Positions 12,793-19,903 of a stretch of 19,903 nt of DNA are shown here, in pieces; positions within the stretch are counted from its first letter, which is position 1; every line of letters begins with the position of its first letter. Below the pieces are notes generated by a model, which ran no database searches, was not told where the DNA came from, and was given only the letters and a program-made list of their open reading frames with translations. This stretch comes from Actinobacteria bacterium UBA7422 (GTDB lineage: Bacteria > Actinomycetota > Actinomycetes > S36-B12). The stretch covers positions 1 through 19,903 of the forward strand of contig DKME01000128.1 of NCBI GenBank assembly GCA_002469525.1, in the 5' to 3' direction. Made by a program: the position numbers and the translations under genes.

Positions 12793-12797
12793 CCTCA

Positions 12798-13640
12798 GTG
12801 GAAGATTCACCCTCCTGCTATCGGCACCCAGATCGACCAACGCGAATTTCATGTTCACGCTGTGAAAATCCAATTTGCACCGAGTGCATGATTGCTGCAC
12901 CTGTTGGTTACAGGTGCCCGGACTGCATGAAGGCCACTGCACCACCAACACCCAAGACGGTTGCTGGTGGTGCAGTGATCGCCACGCCGCGCGTCACCTA
13001 TGTGCTGATCGGCATCAACGTATTTCTGTTCGCAATTCAGTATTTACAAGGAATCAACCAAGTCGCCATTGACTACGGCATGTATCCCGTTGCAATTGCC
13101 CAAGGTGGTGAATGGTGGCGGCTGTTCACCAGCGCGTTCCTGCACGGTTCCTTCATCCATATCGCTTTCAACATGTACGTCTTGTTTTTTCTTGGACCTA
13201 CGCTTGAGCGGATTTTAGGTCACGCGCGGTTTATCGTGCTCTATCTTCTCTCTGCCCTAGGTGGCTCTGTTGCTTCATACTGGTTCTCTGACCTGCAGAC
13301 AGTTTCTGTTGGGGCTTCGGGTGCAATCTTTGGCCTGATGGGCGCACTGATCGTTGCGGGACGTCGACTTCGATACGACATTAAACAGGTTCTCTTTTTA
13401 TTGATCATCAACGTAGCGATTGGTTTCTTCTCGCCCGGTGTTGATTGGCGCGCACATTTTGGCGGTCTCGTTGTGGGAGCAGCTGTTGCGGCAGTCATGG
13501 TGTTTCCGCCCAAACGAATTCGAATGCCCGTTCAGATCGCGGGGGTTCTTGGGCTTGTTTTGGTGTTATTTGCACTCACTATGTTGCGCACAAGTCAGAT
13601 TAATGACCTTTTTGCACCCATCTCGCAACTGATTGCGTAA
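12798..13640 (+). CDS. rhomboid intramembrane serine protease with N-terminal zinc finger
   Basis: A 280-residue protein starting at GTG 12798, 5 bases after ppiA, with no ribosome site of its own; translation is probably coupled. Residues 7-43 form a B-box-like zinc-binding segment with Cys7, His10, Cys19, Cys22, Cys27, Cys30, Cys40 and Cys43. The rhomboid core has six or so membrane helices. Key residues are the WWRLFTSAFLHGSFIHIAFN segment (Glu105, His116, His121, Asn125), the nucleophile Ser174 in GASGAIFG and the catalytic His220 in DWRAHFGG. It cleaves membrane-protein substrates within the bilayer. The ppiA-rhomboid pairing is conserved in actinobacteria; its substrates are unknown. 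Confidence 0.93.
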   Translation: MEDSPSCYRHPDRPTRISCSRCENPICTECMIAAPVGYRCPDCMKATAPPTPKTVAGGAVIATPRVTYVLIGINVFLFAIQYLQGINQVAIDYGMYPVAIAQGGEWWRLFTSAFLHGSFIHIAFNMYVLFFLGPTLERILGHARFIVLYLLSALGGSVASYWFSDLQTVSVGASGAIFGLMGALIVAGRRLRYDIKQVLFLLIINVAIGFFSPGVDWRAHFGGLVVGAAVAAVMVFPPKRIRMPVQIAGVLGLVLVLFALTMLRTSQINDLFAPISQLIA

Positions 13641-13643
13641 TAA

Positions 13644-14072
13644 CTATTCCATCGGTGTTAGGAATTCTCTGAAAGCTTCGGGGATGGGTGCAGATTCCCG
13701 GGTTACTTGGTCCACGTTGACATAAGTTATGAGTCCTGAAGTTGCAACGTTTTCGCAGAGGGTTCCGGTGTCTGGGTCCTGGATCCGAGCCTGGAATGAG
13801 AGATCAAAGCTTGCGGTTCCCAAACGCGGGCATGTGACGTAAATGTGGAGTAATTGATCCAAGCGTGCGGATTCTTGGAAGCGAATGTTGACTTCAACAA
13901 GCACAGGGTCAAGGCCAGCAGCCTGCATGGCGTCGGGGGCGAAACCAAAGGCTCGGAAGAACTCGATACTGGCCGCGTCGAAGAACTCAAGGTAGCGAGA
14001 GTTGAACACAATACTTTGAGGATCGACCTCACTGAACCGAACCCGGTGGGTGTAGCCACTCCATGTAGTCAT
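13644..14072 (-). CDS. 4-hydroxybenzoyl-CoA thioesterase-fold acyl-CoA thioesterase
   Basis: A 142-residue single hot-dog domain. RVRFSEVDPQSIVFNSRYLE (11-29) is the catalytic segment of YbgC/FadM-like thioesterases, with Asp17 as the catalytic acid and Asn24 and Tyr27 in the usual positions. It probably hydrolyses acyl-CoA thioesters in the cytoplasm. The stop codon is 3 bases from that of the rhomboid gene, so the two converge tightly. The ATG at 14070-14072 lacks a ribosome site, and the upstream 32 bases are shared with a divergent small ORF. Exact acyl-chain preference cannot be read from the sequence. Confidence 0.88.
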   Translation of the reverse strand: MTTWSGYTHRVRFSEVDPQSIVFNSRYLEFFDAASIEFFRAFGFAPDAMQAAGLDPVLVEVNIRFQESARLDQLLHIYVTCPRLGTASFDLSFQARIQDPDTGTLCENVATSGLITYVNVDQVTRESAPIPEAFREFLTPME

Positions 14073-14104
14073 GAGCGTAGTCTTTCACGTATTGGAGGTG
14101 CGAG

Positions 14105-14206
14105 GTGAAAAAATTCTTCACGGCAGTGTTACTGATTGGAATTGGTGTGGGGTTGGGTTTCCTAGTGCGGCTGATCTGGCCTACCGGGGAGAGCAAAACC
14201 TGGTGA
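14105..14206 (+). CDS. 33-residue single-helix membrane peptide
   Basis: GTG 14105 to TGA 14206 encodes MKKFFTAVLLIGIGVGLGFL and then VRLIWPTG and a short polar tail ending in TW. The basic N-terminus and single hydrophobic helix resemble a membrane micropeptide, and GGAGG at 14094-14098 is a good ribosome site. The last 26 bases overlap the 3' end of the convergent amidase gene. It is divergent from the thioesterase gene across 32 bases. No family recognised; function unknown. Confidence 0.55.
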   Translation: MKKFFTAVLLIGIGVGLGFLVRLIWPTGESKTW

Positions 14207-15230
14207 GCGCCGCTACAACACCTTCTGCGACCGCGTCGTGGAAGGCCTCTGAAGTGAGTCGTTTGGCGTCCCCAGCATTGGACATGTATCCGAGTTCAAT
14301 ACGCACCGTCGGCATTCGGGTGAATCGAAGCAAATCCCACGTTCGTGGGTGAATGCGGCAGTCCTTACGGTCAGTTCGACTTATGAGTTCTTCATTGATG
14401 AACCCTGCGAGGATTCGACCGCCCGGTGAATGGTTGCCACCGCTCGGTGAACCGAAGTAGTACACCGAAATCCCATTTGGCTTTGGGCTCTCGACCTGGT
14501 CAAGGTGGAGCGAGATCACAATGTCAGCGTCCATCCGGTTGGCGAACTCTGCGTGGGTTGACTGAGTTTTGACTTCCGATGGAATTTCGGGGCGGGTAAG
14601 GAGGACTTGGGTGCCCAGGGCGGCCAGACGACCTTCAACGCGCAGGCAGATTGCATAGGTCAACTCGGGGTGAACACTCTCACCTGGGTCAATAACGATC
14701 ACTTTGTCGGCGATACCTGTGCGCAGGGAGGCCAAGGATGCGTGTTCACGTAATGCCCCCGAGTCACCTCCAACAATTGAACGAGATAGTCGTTCAAACG
14801 CCCGCAAGGTGTCCAAGGCACAGGTTCCGTCGGAGCTCACGCCAACTCCACGTTGAAACTCGCGAAGCGCAAGATCAGTGGCTGGTCCGAAAATACCGTC
14901 AGGACGACCAGAATTGAATCCGAGTTGATTAAGACGGCGTTGTAGTTCGGTGACGTCGTCACCCACCATGAGGTGTCCGGGAGTGAATGACAAAACTCGG
15001 TCACCGAGTTGCCATCGTGCTTCGTCTAGACGGCGGAATGTTTCTGCACCAACAAGACCGTCGACGGTGATCCCGCGTTCTTGTTGAAATGTGCGAACGG
15101 CGACAGCAACCTGTTCATCGTAGATATCAATTGCGACGGCAGTTTCGTTTGTGTTCACAAGTAGACCGAGGTGCGCGAGCCGTGCGCGAACCTCCGCAAC
15201 GGCCGCCCCGGTTGAACCAAGGCGGAGCAT
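14181..15230 (-). CDS. cwlM: CwlM-like cytoplasmic amidase homologue with two peptidoglycan-binding domains
   Basis: A 349-residue protein without a signal peptide. Two PG_binding_1 repeats lie at about 1-70 (RTFQQERGITVDGLVG) and 83-148 (REFQRGVGVSSDG). An Amidase_3 domain follows from about 176. The first zinc ligand, normally His in IDPGHGG, is Glu184 (IDPGES). His242 (ISLHLD) and the catalytic-type Glu312 (RIELGYMSN) remain. The altered site and missing export signal match the mycobacterial CwlM group, which act in the cytoplasm as regulators of peptidoglycan precursor synthesis (CwlM of mycobacteria activates MurA when phosphorylated by PknB). It starts 6 bases after trxA, in one operon with it. 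No kinase target site is assigned here. Confidence 0.82.
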   Translation of the reverse strand: MLRLGSTGAAVAEVRARLAHLGLLVNTNETAVAIDIYDEQVAVAVRTFQQERGITVDGLVGAETFRRLDEARWQLGDRVLSFTPGHLMVGDDVTELQRRLNQLGFNSGRPDGIFGPATDLALREFQRGVGVSSDGTCALDTLRAFERLSRSIVGGDSGALREHASLASLRTGIADKVIVIDPGESVHPELTYAICLRVEGRLAALGTQVLLTRPEIPSEVKTQSTHAEFANRMDADIVISLHLDQVESPKPNGISVYYFGSPSGGNHSPGGRILAGFINEELISRTDRKDCRIHPRTWDLLRFTRMPTVRIELGYMSNAGDAKRLTSEAFHDAVAEGVVAALTRFCSPR

Positions 15231-15236
15231 TATTAC

Positions 15237-15557
15237 TTACAGATACGGTGCAAGGTCAGCGAGAAGTGCAGCCTTGGGCTTTGCGCCGATGATCGTTTTT
15301 ACGATCTGTCCACCCTGATACACGTTCATGGTGGGGATCGAAGTAATGCCGTAGGACGCTGGCGTTGACGGATTTTCATCAACATTCATTTTGGCAATTA
15401 CTAATCCGTCATTGGCTGCAGCAATCTCTTCAAGGATCGGGGCAACCATTTTGCACGGCCCACACCACTCCGCCCAGAAGTCCACAAGGACTGGCTTCTC
15501 ACTCATGAGTACTTCGTCGGCAAAATTTGCATCGGTGACGATCTTGGTTGCTCCCAT
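15237..15557 (-). CDS. trxA: thioredoxin
   Basis: A 106-residue classical thioredoxin with the active site WCGPC (Cys32, Cys35), preceded by VDFWAE, and the cis-proline loop SIPT (Pro75). It reduces protein disulfides in the cytoplasm and is regenerated by the TrxB encoded just upstream. A good AGGAG site lies 5 bases before the ATG. It is 52 bases after trxB and 6 bases before the CwlM-like gene on the same strand, as in other actinobacteria. Length is standard for the family. Confidence 0.97.
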   Translation of the reverse strand: MGATKIVTDANFADEVLMSEKPVLVDFWAEWCGPCKMVAPILEEIAAANDGLVIAKMNVDENPSTPASYGITSIPTMNVYQGGQIVKTIIGAKPKAALLADLAPYL

Positions 15558-15609
15558 GTGTTTCTCCTTTAGTTGGGGATTAACTTAGCGAAAAGGGTTA
15601 ATGGAGGTA

Positions 15610-16539
15610 CTACTGGTGGGCGAGATACCGCTCGGCGTCCAGTGCTGACGCGCAACCGGTCCCTGCCGCGGTTATTGCTTGACGGTAGGTGTGGTCTACA
15701 AGGTCTCCACAGGCAAACACACCCGGAGCAGAGGTGCTCGTTGAATCGTTCTGAACAAGAACGTAACCCTCGGGGTCAAGATCAACCTTGCCTGCGAGTA
15801 ATTCTGAGCGGGGGTCGTGGCCAATCGCGATGAAAAGGCCGGTTACGGGGAGTTCACGCTCGGTCCCATTTTCCGTGTCGCGCAAAGTTACGCTGCTCAG
15901 TTTTGCATCACCGTGGATTGCGGCGACTTCACTGTTCCAGGCAACATGAATCTTCTCGTTGGCAAGGGCGCGTTCCTGCATAATTTTGCTGCCACGAAGT
16001 TCCCCTCGGCGGTGAATCAGTGTGACAGATTTTGCAAAGCGAGTAAGGAAAGTTGCTTCCTCCAGCGCGGAGTCACCGCCACCAACCACTGCAATGTCTT
16101 GGTCACGGAAGAAGAAGCCGTCGCAAGTTGCACACCAAGAAACACCGTGGCCGCTCAGTCGTTTTTCGTCTGGTAACCCGAGTTCCCGGTATCCCGAACC
16201 CATAGCCAGAATCAAGGTTCGAGCTTGGTGCACCTTGCCTGCGCCGTCGGTTACGGTCTTGATTTCTGCGTCAACGTTAATCTCGGTAATGTCGTCTGTG
16301 ACTATTTCAGCACCGAAGCGGACGGCTTGGGCTCGCATGTTTTCCATGAGCTGAGGACCCATGATTCCGTCTTCAAAGCCCGGGAAATTTTCTACTTCGG
16401 TCGTATTCATTAGGGCGCCACCAGCCGTGACAGCTCCTTCGAACAGGAGGGGGAGCAGTTGGGCTCGGGCGGCGTAAACCGCTGCGGTGTAACCGGCAGG
16501 ACCGGATCCGATAATTATGACATTGCGAACTTCACTCAC
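15610..16539 (-). CDS. trxB: thioredoxin reductase
   Basis: A 309-residue low-molecular-weight thioredoxin reductase. It transfers electrons from NADPH through FAD and a dithiol to thioredoxin. FAD binding: GSGPAG (11-16); active site CATC (Cys136, Cys139); NADPH binding: VGGGDSALEEA with HRR (176-178); a second FAD motif CGDLVDHTYRQAITAAGTG near the C-terminus. The start is GTG 16537-16539, with a weak GGAAAG ribosome site. Upstream, on the minus strand, two TATA(A/G)GGCAGAAC repeats lie 23-49 bases from the start and may contain its promoter. It sits downstream of the sigma/anti-sigma pair, so redox stress control by that sigma factor is plausible. Confidence 0.97.
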   Translation of the reverse strand: MSEVRNVIIIGSGPAGYTAAVYAARAQLLPLLFEGAVTAGGALMNTTEVENFPGFEDGIMGPQLMENMRAQAVRFGAEIVTDDITEINVDAEIKTVTDGAGKVHQARTLILAMGSGYRELGLPDEKRLSGHGVSWCATCDGFFFRDQDIAVVGGGDSALEEATFLTRFAKSVTLIHRRGELRGSKIMQERALANEKIHVAWNSEVAAIHGDAKLSSVTLRDTENGTERELPVTGLFIAIGHDPRSELLAGKVDLDPEGYVLVQNDSTSTSAPGVFACGDLVDHTYRQAITAAGTGCASALDAERYLAHQ

Positions 16540-16561
16540 GAAAAATCACTACTTTCCATTG

Positions 16562-16588
16562 GTTCTGCCTTATACGTTCTGCCCTATA
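16562..16588 (-). repeat. two 13-base direct repeats upstream of trxB
   Basis: On the minus strand TATAGGGCAGAAC (16588-16576) and TATAAGGCAGAAC (16574-16562) differ by one base and are separated by one base. Each begins with a -10-like TATA(A/G)G box. They may be two alternative -10 boxes or a tandem regulator site for trxB. Confidence 0.6.
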
Positions 16589-16660
16589 AGTATTGCCCTG
16601 AAGAAACTGTGCGAGTGGAGTCTACGCCCTCTGGGATTGTTTCTTTAAGTGTGAAGCACA

Positions 16661-17539
16661 TCAGTTGAATGAGTGGCTCACATGTGAGTAGACGTCTAGG
16701 GCGACGCTGCCGCAACCTGGCCCTACAACCCAGACGTCGAGTGCACCTAGGTCAGTTCCAGAGGATTCAAGTGTTGCGGCGAACTTTATCCGGTCGTCGC
16801 TGGTTGCGAGTGTGTCCATGCCTTCGAACATGGCCATGGGAATCACGATCACACCGGCATCCATCCCCTCGAAAGTTGCCCGATCAACAAAAATGGCCTG
16901 AGAAGACTCAGATTGGGTGATTTCGGTGACGCAGCTGCGCAAATTCTCCAAACTGCCGGTCATTCCGTTTGCCTTGGCCATTTTTTTGGCCTGCATGTCG
17001 CTGACCGGGGTCATGAACATGTCCATGGGCTTTGTGATCCCAATTTTCCCCAGTAAACGCGTGATATTTTCTTTGAGGTTCGAGGCGGTGTAGTCGTTGC
17101 CACTCTCCATGACTTCGACCGCAGGGGGAACAAAGCCAGCTTGAATTACTTGGGGGGAATCTGCTAGAAGTGCTCCGGTTTCTTCACTCGCCACCACAGA
17201 ATCTTGATCGGTTGAGTTCGAATTCAGGACATTTACTCCGATTCCGACGGCAAAAAGAGTCACACTGGCGGCAACGAGGCCACCCACCCACTTGCTCCCG
17301 ATCCGGCGCTTTCGGTACTGATCAAGATCCGTAACGGAGGGGTCCGAGCCAAGGGCGGCGGGTGAATCTGGAACGACCCGGTCGGCGGCTTCGAGTGAGA
17401 GTGTTGTTGCGATTTGCTCCCACACATTTTCGGGCATTGGGGTAAGTGGTTCGGAATCTAGATAATGCCCGAATTTTCGCAATTCTGAGGTGAGTTCAGG
17501 GAAGGATTCCATGTCGAAATCGTCTTTTTTCTCGCTCAT
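16661..17539 (-). CDS. probable membrane anti-sigma factor
   Basis: A 292-residue protein whose ATG overlaps the stop of the sigma gene (ATGA at 17536-17539), so the two are translationally coupled. The N-terminal cytoplasmic part (1-83) is acidic and helical, suited to sequester a sigma factor. There is no HxxxCxxC zinc motif, so it is not a ZAS-type anti-sigma. One membrane helix spans about 84-105. The C-terminal external domain (106-292) contains two cysteines (near LRSC and GPGC) and Gly/Met-rich segments, with no recognised fold. The same gene order (sigma factor, membrane protein, trxB, trxA) is found near the origin of M. tuberculosis (sigM, Rv3912, trxB2, trxC). Anti-sigma activity is inferred from position and topology. 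Confidence 0.75.
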   Translation of the reverse strand: MSEKKDDFDMESFPELTSELRKFGHYLDSEPLTPMPENVWEQIATTLSLEAADRVVPDSPAALGSDPSVTDLDQYRKRRIGSKWVGGLVAASVTLFAVGIGVNVLNSNSTDQDSVVASEETGALLADSPQVIQAGFVPPAVEVMESGNDYTASNLKENITRLLGKIGITKPMDMFMTPVSDMQAKKMAKANGMTGSLENLRSCVTEITQSESSQAIFVDRATFEGMDAGVIVIPMAMFEGMDTLATSDDRIKFAATLESSGTDLGALDVWVVGPGCGSVALDVYSHVSHSFN

Positions 17540-18165
17540 GAACCCTCCTCCTCACTTAATTGTGTGCTTATGCTTTCTGTGACGATTCCACCGGCGGCTT
17601 GGTTCCGCAAGTGGCTCAAACTTTCAGCGAGTTTTGTTCGCCCACGGCTGCATCGGCTCTTAATCGTCCCCGCTGGGCAATTAAGCTCCGCTGCGGCCGC
17701 TTCAACCGAGTAACCTTGTACGTCCACCAAAATAATGGCTTCTTTTTGGTCTTGCGGCAACTCGGCGAGTGCCGCAGAGATTTCAATCCAGTTTTCTCGC
17801 TCCTCAATGGCGTCCCGTGGCTCCACAATTTCCAGGCTGTTGTTTTCGTGGTGGTCGGGCAACGTAGTTGTAGGGCGGACAGCTTTACGGCGAAGACGAT
17901 CTAGTCCTGCATTGACCACAATTCGGTGCAGCCACGTGGTGACCGCGGCCTCCCCCCGGTACTGATCGGCACGGCGAAAAGCGGAGATCAATGCGTCCTG
18001 CAAGGCGTCGGCAGCCTCTTCGGGGTCACCGGTGGTTCGCAAGGAGACCGACCAGAGCCGATCTTTGTGGCGAGAGACGAGTTCACTGAATGCTTGGGAG
18101 TCGCCGGCCACATGTGCAGACATGAGTTCGCGATCACTCAACTCGCGAATTTCGATCTCAGACAC
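17536..18165 (-). CDS. sigM: ECF sigma factor, SigM-like
   Basis: A 209-residue ECF (sigma-70 family, group 4) sigma factor. Region 2 (about 26-95) includes RHKDRLWSVS, the helix DPEEAADALQDALISAFRRA and the DNA-contacting WLHRIVVNAGLDRLRR. Region 4 (about 131-185) includes LAELPQDQKEAIILVDVQGY and the recognition helix CPAGTIKSRCSRGRTKLAE. It starts at GTG 18163-18165. A TAGGCT box ends 6 bases before the GTG, so the transcript is probably leaderless and no ribosome site is present. It is coupled to the downstream membrane protein (ATGA overlap), its likely anti-sigma factor. SigM is assigned by synteny with murJ and trxB/trxA. Confidence 0.88.
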   Translation of the reverse strand: MSEIEIRELSDRELMSAHVAGDSQAFSELVSRHKDRLWSVSLRTTGDPEEAADALQDALISAFRRADQYRGEAAVTTWLHRIVVNAGLDRLRRKAVRPTTTLPDHHENNSLEIVEPRDAIEERENWIEISAALAELPQDQKEAIILVDVQGYSVEAAAAELNCPAGTIKSRCSRGRTKLAESLSHLRNQAAGGIVTESISTQLSEEEGS

Positions 18166-18171
18166 GCGATT

Positions 18172-18177
18172 AGCCTA
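18172..18177 (-). promoter_or_regulatory. -10-like box of the sigma gene (leaderless)
   Basis: On the minus strand TAGGCT is followed by six bases and then the GTG start, so transcription should begin at or near the start codon. No standard -35 is clear 17 bases upstream; an ECF-type or auto-regulated promoter is possible. The same hexamer occurs at the metzincin promoter. Confidence 0.4.
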
Positions 18178-18278
18178 ATGAAGTCGCGGGAGACCGTGTC
18201 TTCACCTGTCAGTTTGTGGACAACTTGGCGAATTTGTGAACTTCCCCTTGTTTGAGGGCTTAATCGTTCTGGTTTGAG

Positions 18279-19856
18279 CTAATTCTTTGCAAATACGGAA
18301 GCGCTGGTGACCCCACCTTGAAATTTCTTACCATTTTCCGTGGGTGGAATTCCGGTGAGCCAAATCAAGACATAGCGCCCTGTCACAGGTCGCGGTGCAC
18401 GAAGATCAATTTGTGGCCCCGCGTTATCAATGCTGACCAACTTAGTCCACAGATCTGGGTCCGGAAGGATTTCATTGGCAACTCGAACCTGCAGATCGGT
18501 GCCAAAACCAATTAGGCCTAAGGAAACCCCGGTGACATCTACTTCCTCACCCAAATCCAAAATTAGGCCAACCCCACCTTTTTTGCCAAGGGTTGCGGTC
18601 TTGTAAGTCTTTGTGGTCCACGCTGTTACCGCGTCACCGTCAATTGCGAAGTCTGCGCTTTTCTCCCGCTCGGTTCCCAGAGCGCCGTTAGGGGGTGCCC
18701 CACGCGGATCAAATGACCGCACTGAGGCAATGGGTACCGTGCCTACTGTGTCCGCAACCTCTACCTCGACAAATGGAATCGCTGGGCTATTGAGAATTTC
18801 ATTAGCGTCGATCACATCTCCTTCGACACCGATTTGATTCGCTGACGAATCAGAATTATTAAACAGCGTGGTTCCCACGAAGGCAAGTGCAACAACGCCA
18901 GCACCAGCGAGCACAACACCAAATATTCGTGTGATGAAATTGCTAGCGGACCTTTGTTGAGAAATCCCGATTGGTGCTCGCACGGTAGTTGTGCTCACGG
19001 GCGAAAGGTAGTCACGCGCTGACGCAATTGAATTTGCGAATCCGAGTGAATCTTGAATCCGCGTCACACCTCGTGATTTGCTGGCACCAATAACACTTCT
19101 ACTCACGAGGTCGTCGATTGTGCGGGGAATGCTGGCCTTGACACTCGAAGGTAAAGGAATGTCTTTGCCTGCTTTGGGTGAAAAAGGAACGTGAACGCTC
19201 AACTCAGGATCAGGATTCTTCTCCCGTGAAAAAACTGGGTATGGCCATAACCCAGTTGTGAAGCAGTAGAGCAACGATCCGAGTCCATTGACATCTTTTA
19301 TTGACGATGAATCAAGTACTGAATCATTGTCAAAAAGTGGACCGAACAGCGCGTGGTCAACAGCTAATCCACTGACCAATACTTCAGAATTTTCGGTCAG
19401 GAAAACACAACTTGGCCGAAGGCGTCCGTGTTCAAGGTTGATTGATAGACAGGCATTTAATGCCCAGGCAATATTTGATACAGAGTCAAGGGAAAACTCT
19501 GCGTCGAATGGTGAAGTCTCAATTTCGTTGACGGCAACATGGAGGGGTTTTCCAGTGCACCACTCGCTGATTATTGCCGTGTAGGCCGGGTCTTCTTCAG
19601 TGCTGCCGATATCAAGGATGTCAAGTACGCGCAGCAGGCGTCGATCGTCGGCCATTGCTGCCGCTTGGGCGGCGCCGAGAACTCTTGTGAGCCGCGAATC
19701 TTTTGTCTGAATGAGTCGGATAGCCACGTTACGGTCAAGAATTTCGTCCCGCCCACGCCACAACGCAACCGTGAATTGCCCTGGCATTGTGGGCTCATGC
19801 TCACTCACAAGCTCCAAGAGTGTGTAACGATTGAGTGTGGTTCCGGAACCGATCAC
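18279..19856 (-). CDS. membrane pseudokinase with C-terminal discoidin-like domain (MurJ partner)
   Basis: A 525-residue protein. The N-terminal 285 residues have a protein-kinase fold but key residues are lost: the VAIK lysine is Arg47 (VAIRLIQ), the HRD loop reads HGRLRPS (143-149), and DFG is replaced by SGLAVD. It is therefore a pseudokinase. One membrane helix spans about 309-332. The external C-terminal part (about 375-525) resembles a discoidin/galactose-binding beta-sandwich (DGDAVTAWTTKTY, GRYVLIWLTG). In mycobacteria a pseudokinase and such an external domain are fused to the C-terminus of MurJ; here they form a separate gene whose GTG overlaps the murJ stop by 4 bases (GTGA). Likely role: regulation of lipid II flipping through phospho-dependent partners (FhaA-type in mycobacteria). 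Confidence 0.85.
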   Translation of the reverse strand: MIGSGTTLNRYTLLELVSEHEPTMPGQFTVALWRGRDEILDRNVAIRLIQTKDSRLTRVLGAAQAAAMADDRRLLRVLDILDIGSTEEDPAYTAIISEWCTGKPLHVAVNEIETSPFDAEFSLDSVSNIAWALNACLSINLEHGRLRPSCVFLTENSEVLVSGLAVDHALFGPLFDNDSVLDSSSIKDVNGLGSLLYCFTTGLWPYPVFSREKNPDPELSVHVPFSPKAGKDIPLPSSVKASIPRTIDDLVSRSVIGASKSRGVTRIQDSLGFANSIASARDYLSPVSTTTVRAPIGISQQRSASNFITRIFGVVLAGAGVVALAFVGTTLFNNSDSSANQIGVEGDVIDANEILNSPAIPFVEVEVADTVGTVPIASVRSFDPRGAPPNGALGTEREKSADFAIDGDAVTAWTTKTYKTATLGKKGGVGLILDLGEEVDVTGVSLGLIGFGTDLQVRVANEILPDPDLWTKLVSIDNAGPQIDLRAPRPVTGRYVLIWLTGIPPTENGKKFQGGVTSASVFAKN

Positions 19857-19903
19857 GTGTTCACCTTAGCCCCAAGTTTCTCGCGGATCACACGGTAGGC
19901 AAG
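19853..19903 (-). CDS. murJ: C-terminal 16 codons of the lipid II flippase MurJ (continues past right edge)
   Basis: The frame LAYRVIREKLGAKVNT ends in TGA at 19853-19855, overlapping the GTG of the pseudokinase gene. A basic amphipathic tail is consistent with the cytoplasmic end of a MurJ/MviN protein. Identification depends on position: murJ precedes the pseudokinase and sigM in actinobacteria. Too short to recognise by sequence alone. Confidence 0.6.
   Translation of the reverse strand, partial: LAYRVIREKLGAKVNT

Noticed and set aside
1..19903. CRISPR array, insertion sequence, integrase or rRNA gene
   Set aside because: I saw no regularly spaced repeats, no transposase or integrase motifs and no rRNA sequence on either strand.

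Overview
The window looks like chromosomal DNA from an actinobacterium (Actinomycetota) of moderate GC content. The evidence is the tRNA-Ala / ppiA / rhomboid group, a DLW-39-type micropeptide, and a murJ / pseudokinase / ECF sigma / trxB / trxA / CwlM-like cluster. In actinobacteria such as Mycobacterium these genes flank the replication origin. I cannot assign a genus.

Positions 1 to about 9580 look accessory. From left to right: the N-terminal part of a TM0106-family RecB-like nuclease running off the left edge (minus strand); a small membrane protein; a decayed junction where a VapB-type antitoxin, its operator intact, is fused to the C-terminal remnant of a second TM0106-type helicase; a zinc-ribbon protein; a membrane J-domain protein; an acidic small protein; a DNA-binding protein with homing-endonuclease-associated repeats; a divergent metzincin lipoprotein; and a two-gene operon encoding an unknown protein and a GGCT-like/HEPN fusion. 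Just beyond that operon, 9582-9630 holds only the 3' half of a tRNA-Ile(GAT) gene, followed by a strong hairpin. This is what is left at the distal end when an element integrates into the 3' end of a tRNA gene, so I read it as an attR site and everything to its left as a genomic island. No integrase and no second att copy are in the window.

From about 9630 the sequence is core chromosome: DLW-39 micropeptide, tRNA-Ala(TGC), a NarL-type response regulator with its histidine kinase, a 33-residue membrane peptide, cyclophilin (ppiA) and a rhomboid protease with an N-terminal zinc finger, all on the plus strand. Convergent to these, on the minus strand, are a 4HBT thioesterase and then (in transcription order) murJ (last 16 codons), a pseudokinase with a C-terminal discoidin-like domain, an ECF sigma factor, its probable membrane anti-sigma factor, trxB, trxA and a CwlM-like cytoplasmic amidase homologue. 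This second cluster probably coordinates cell-wall synthesis with redox and envelope stress. Compared with the order I know from M. tuberculosis, the cluster lies on the opposite side of the gyrA-side genes, as expected after an inversion around oriC.

Several genes appear leaderless, with a -10-like hexamer ending about 6-7 bases before the start codon (DLW-39, sigma factor). Others have clear AGGAGG-like sites.
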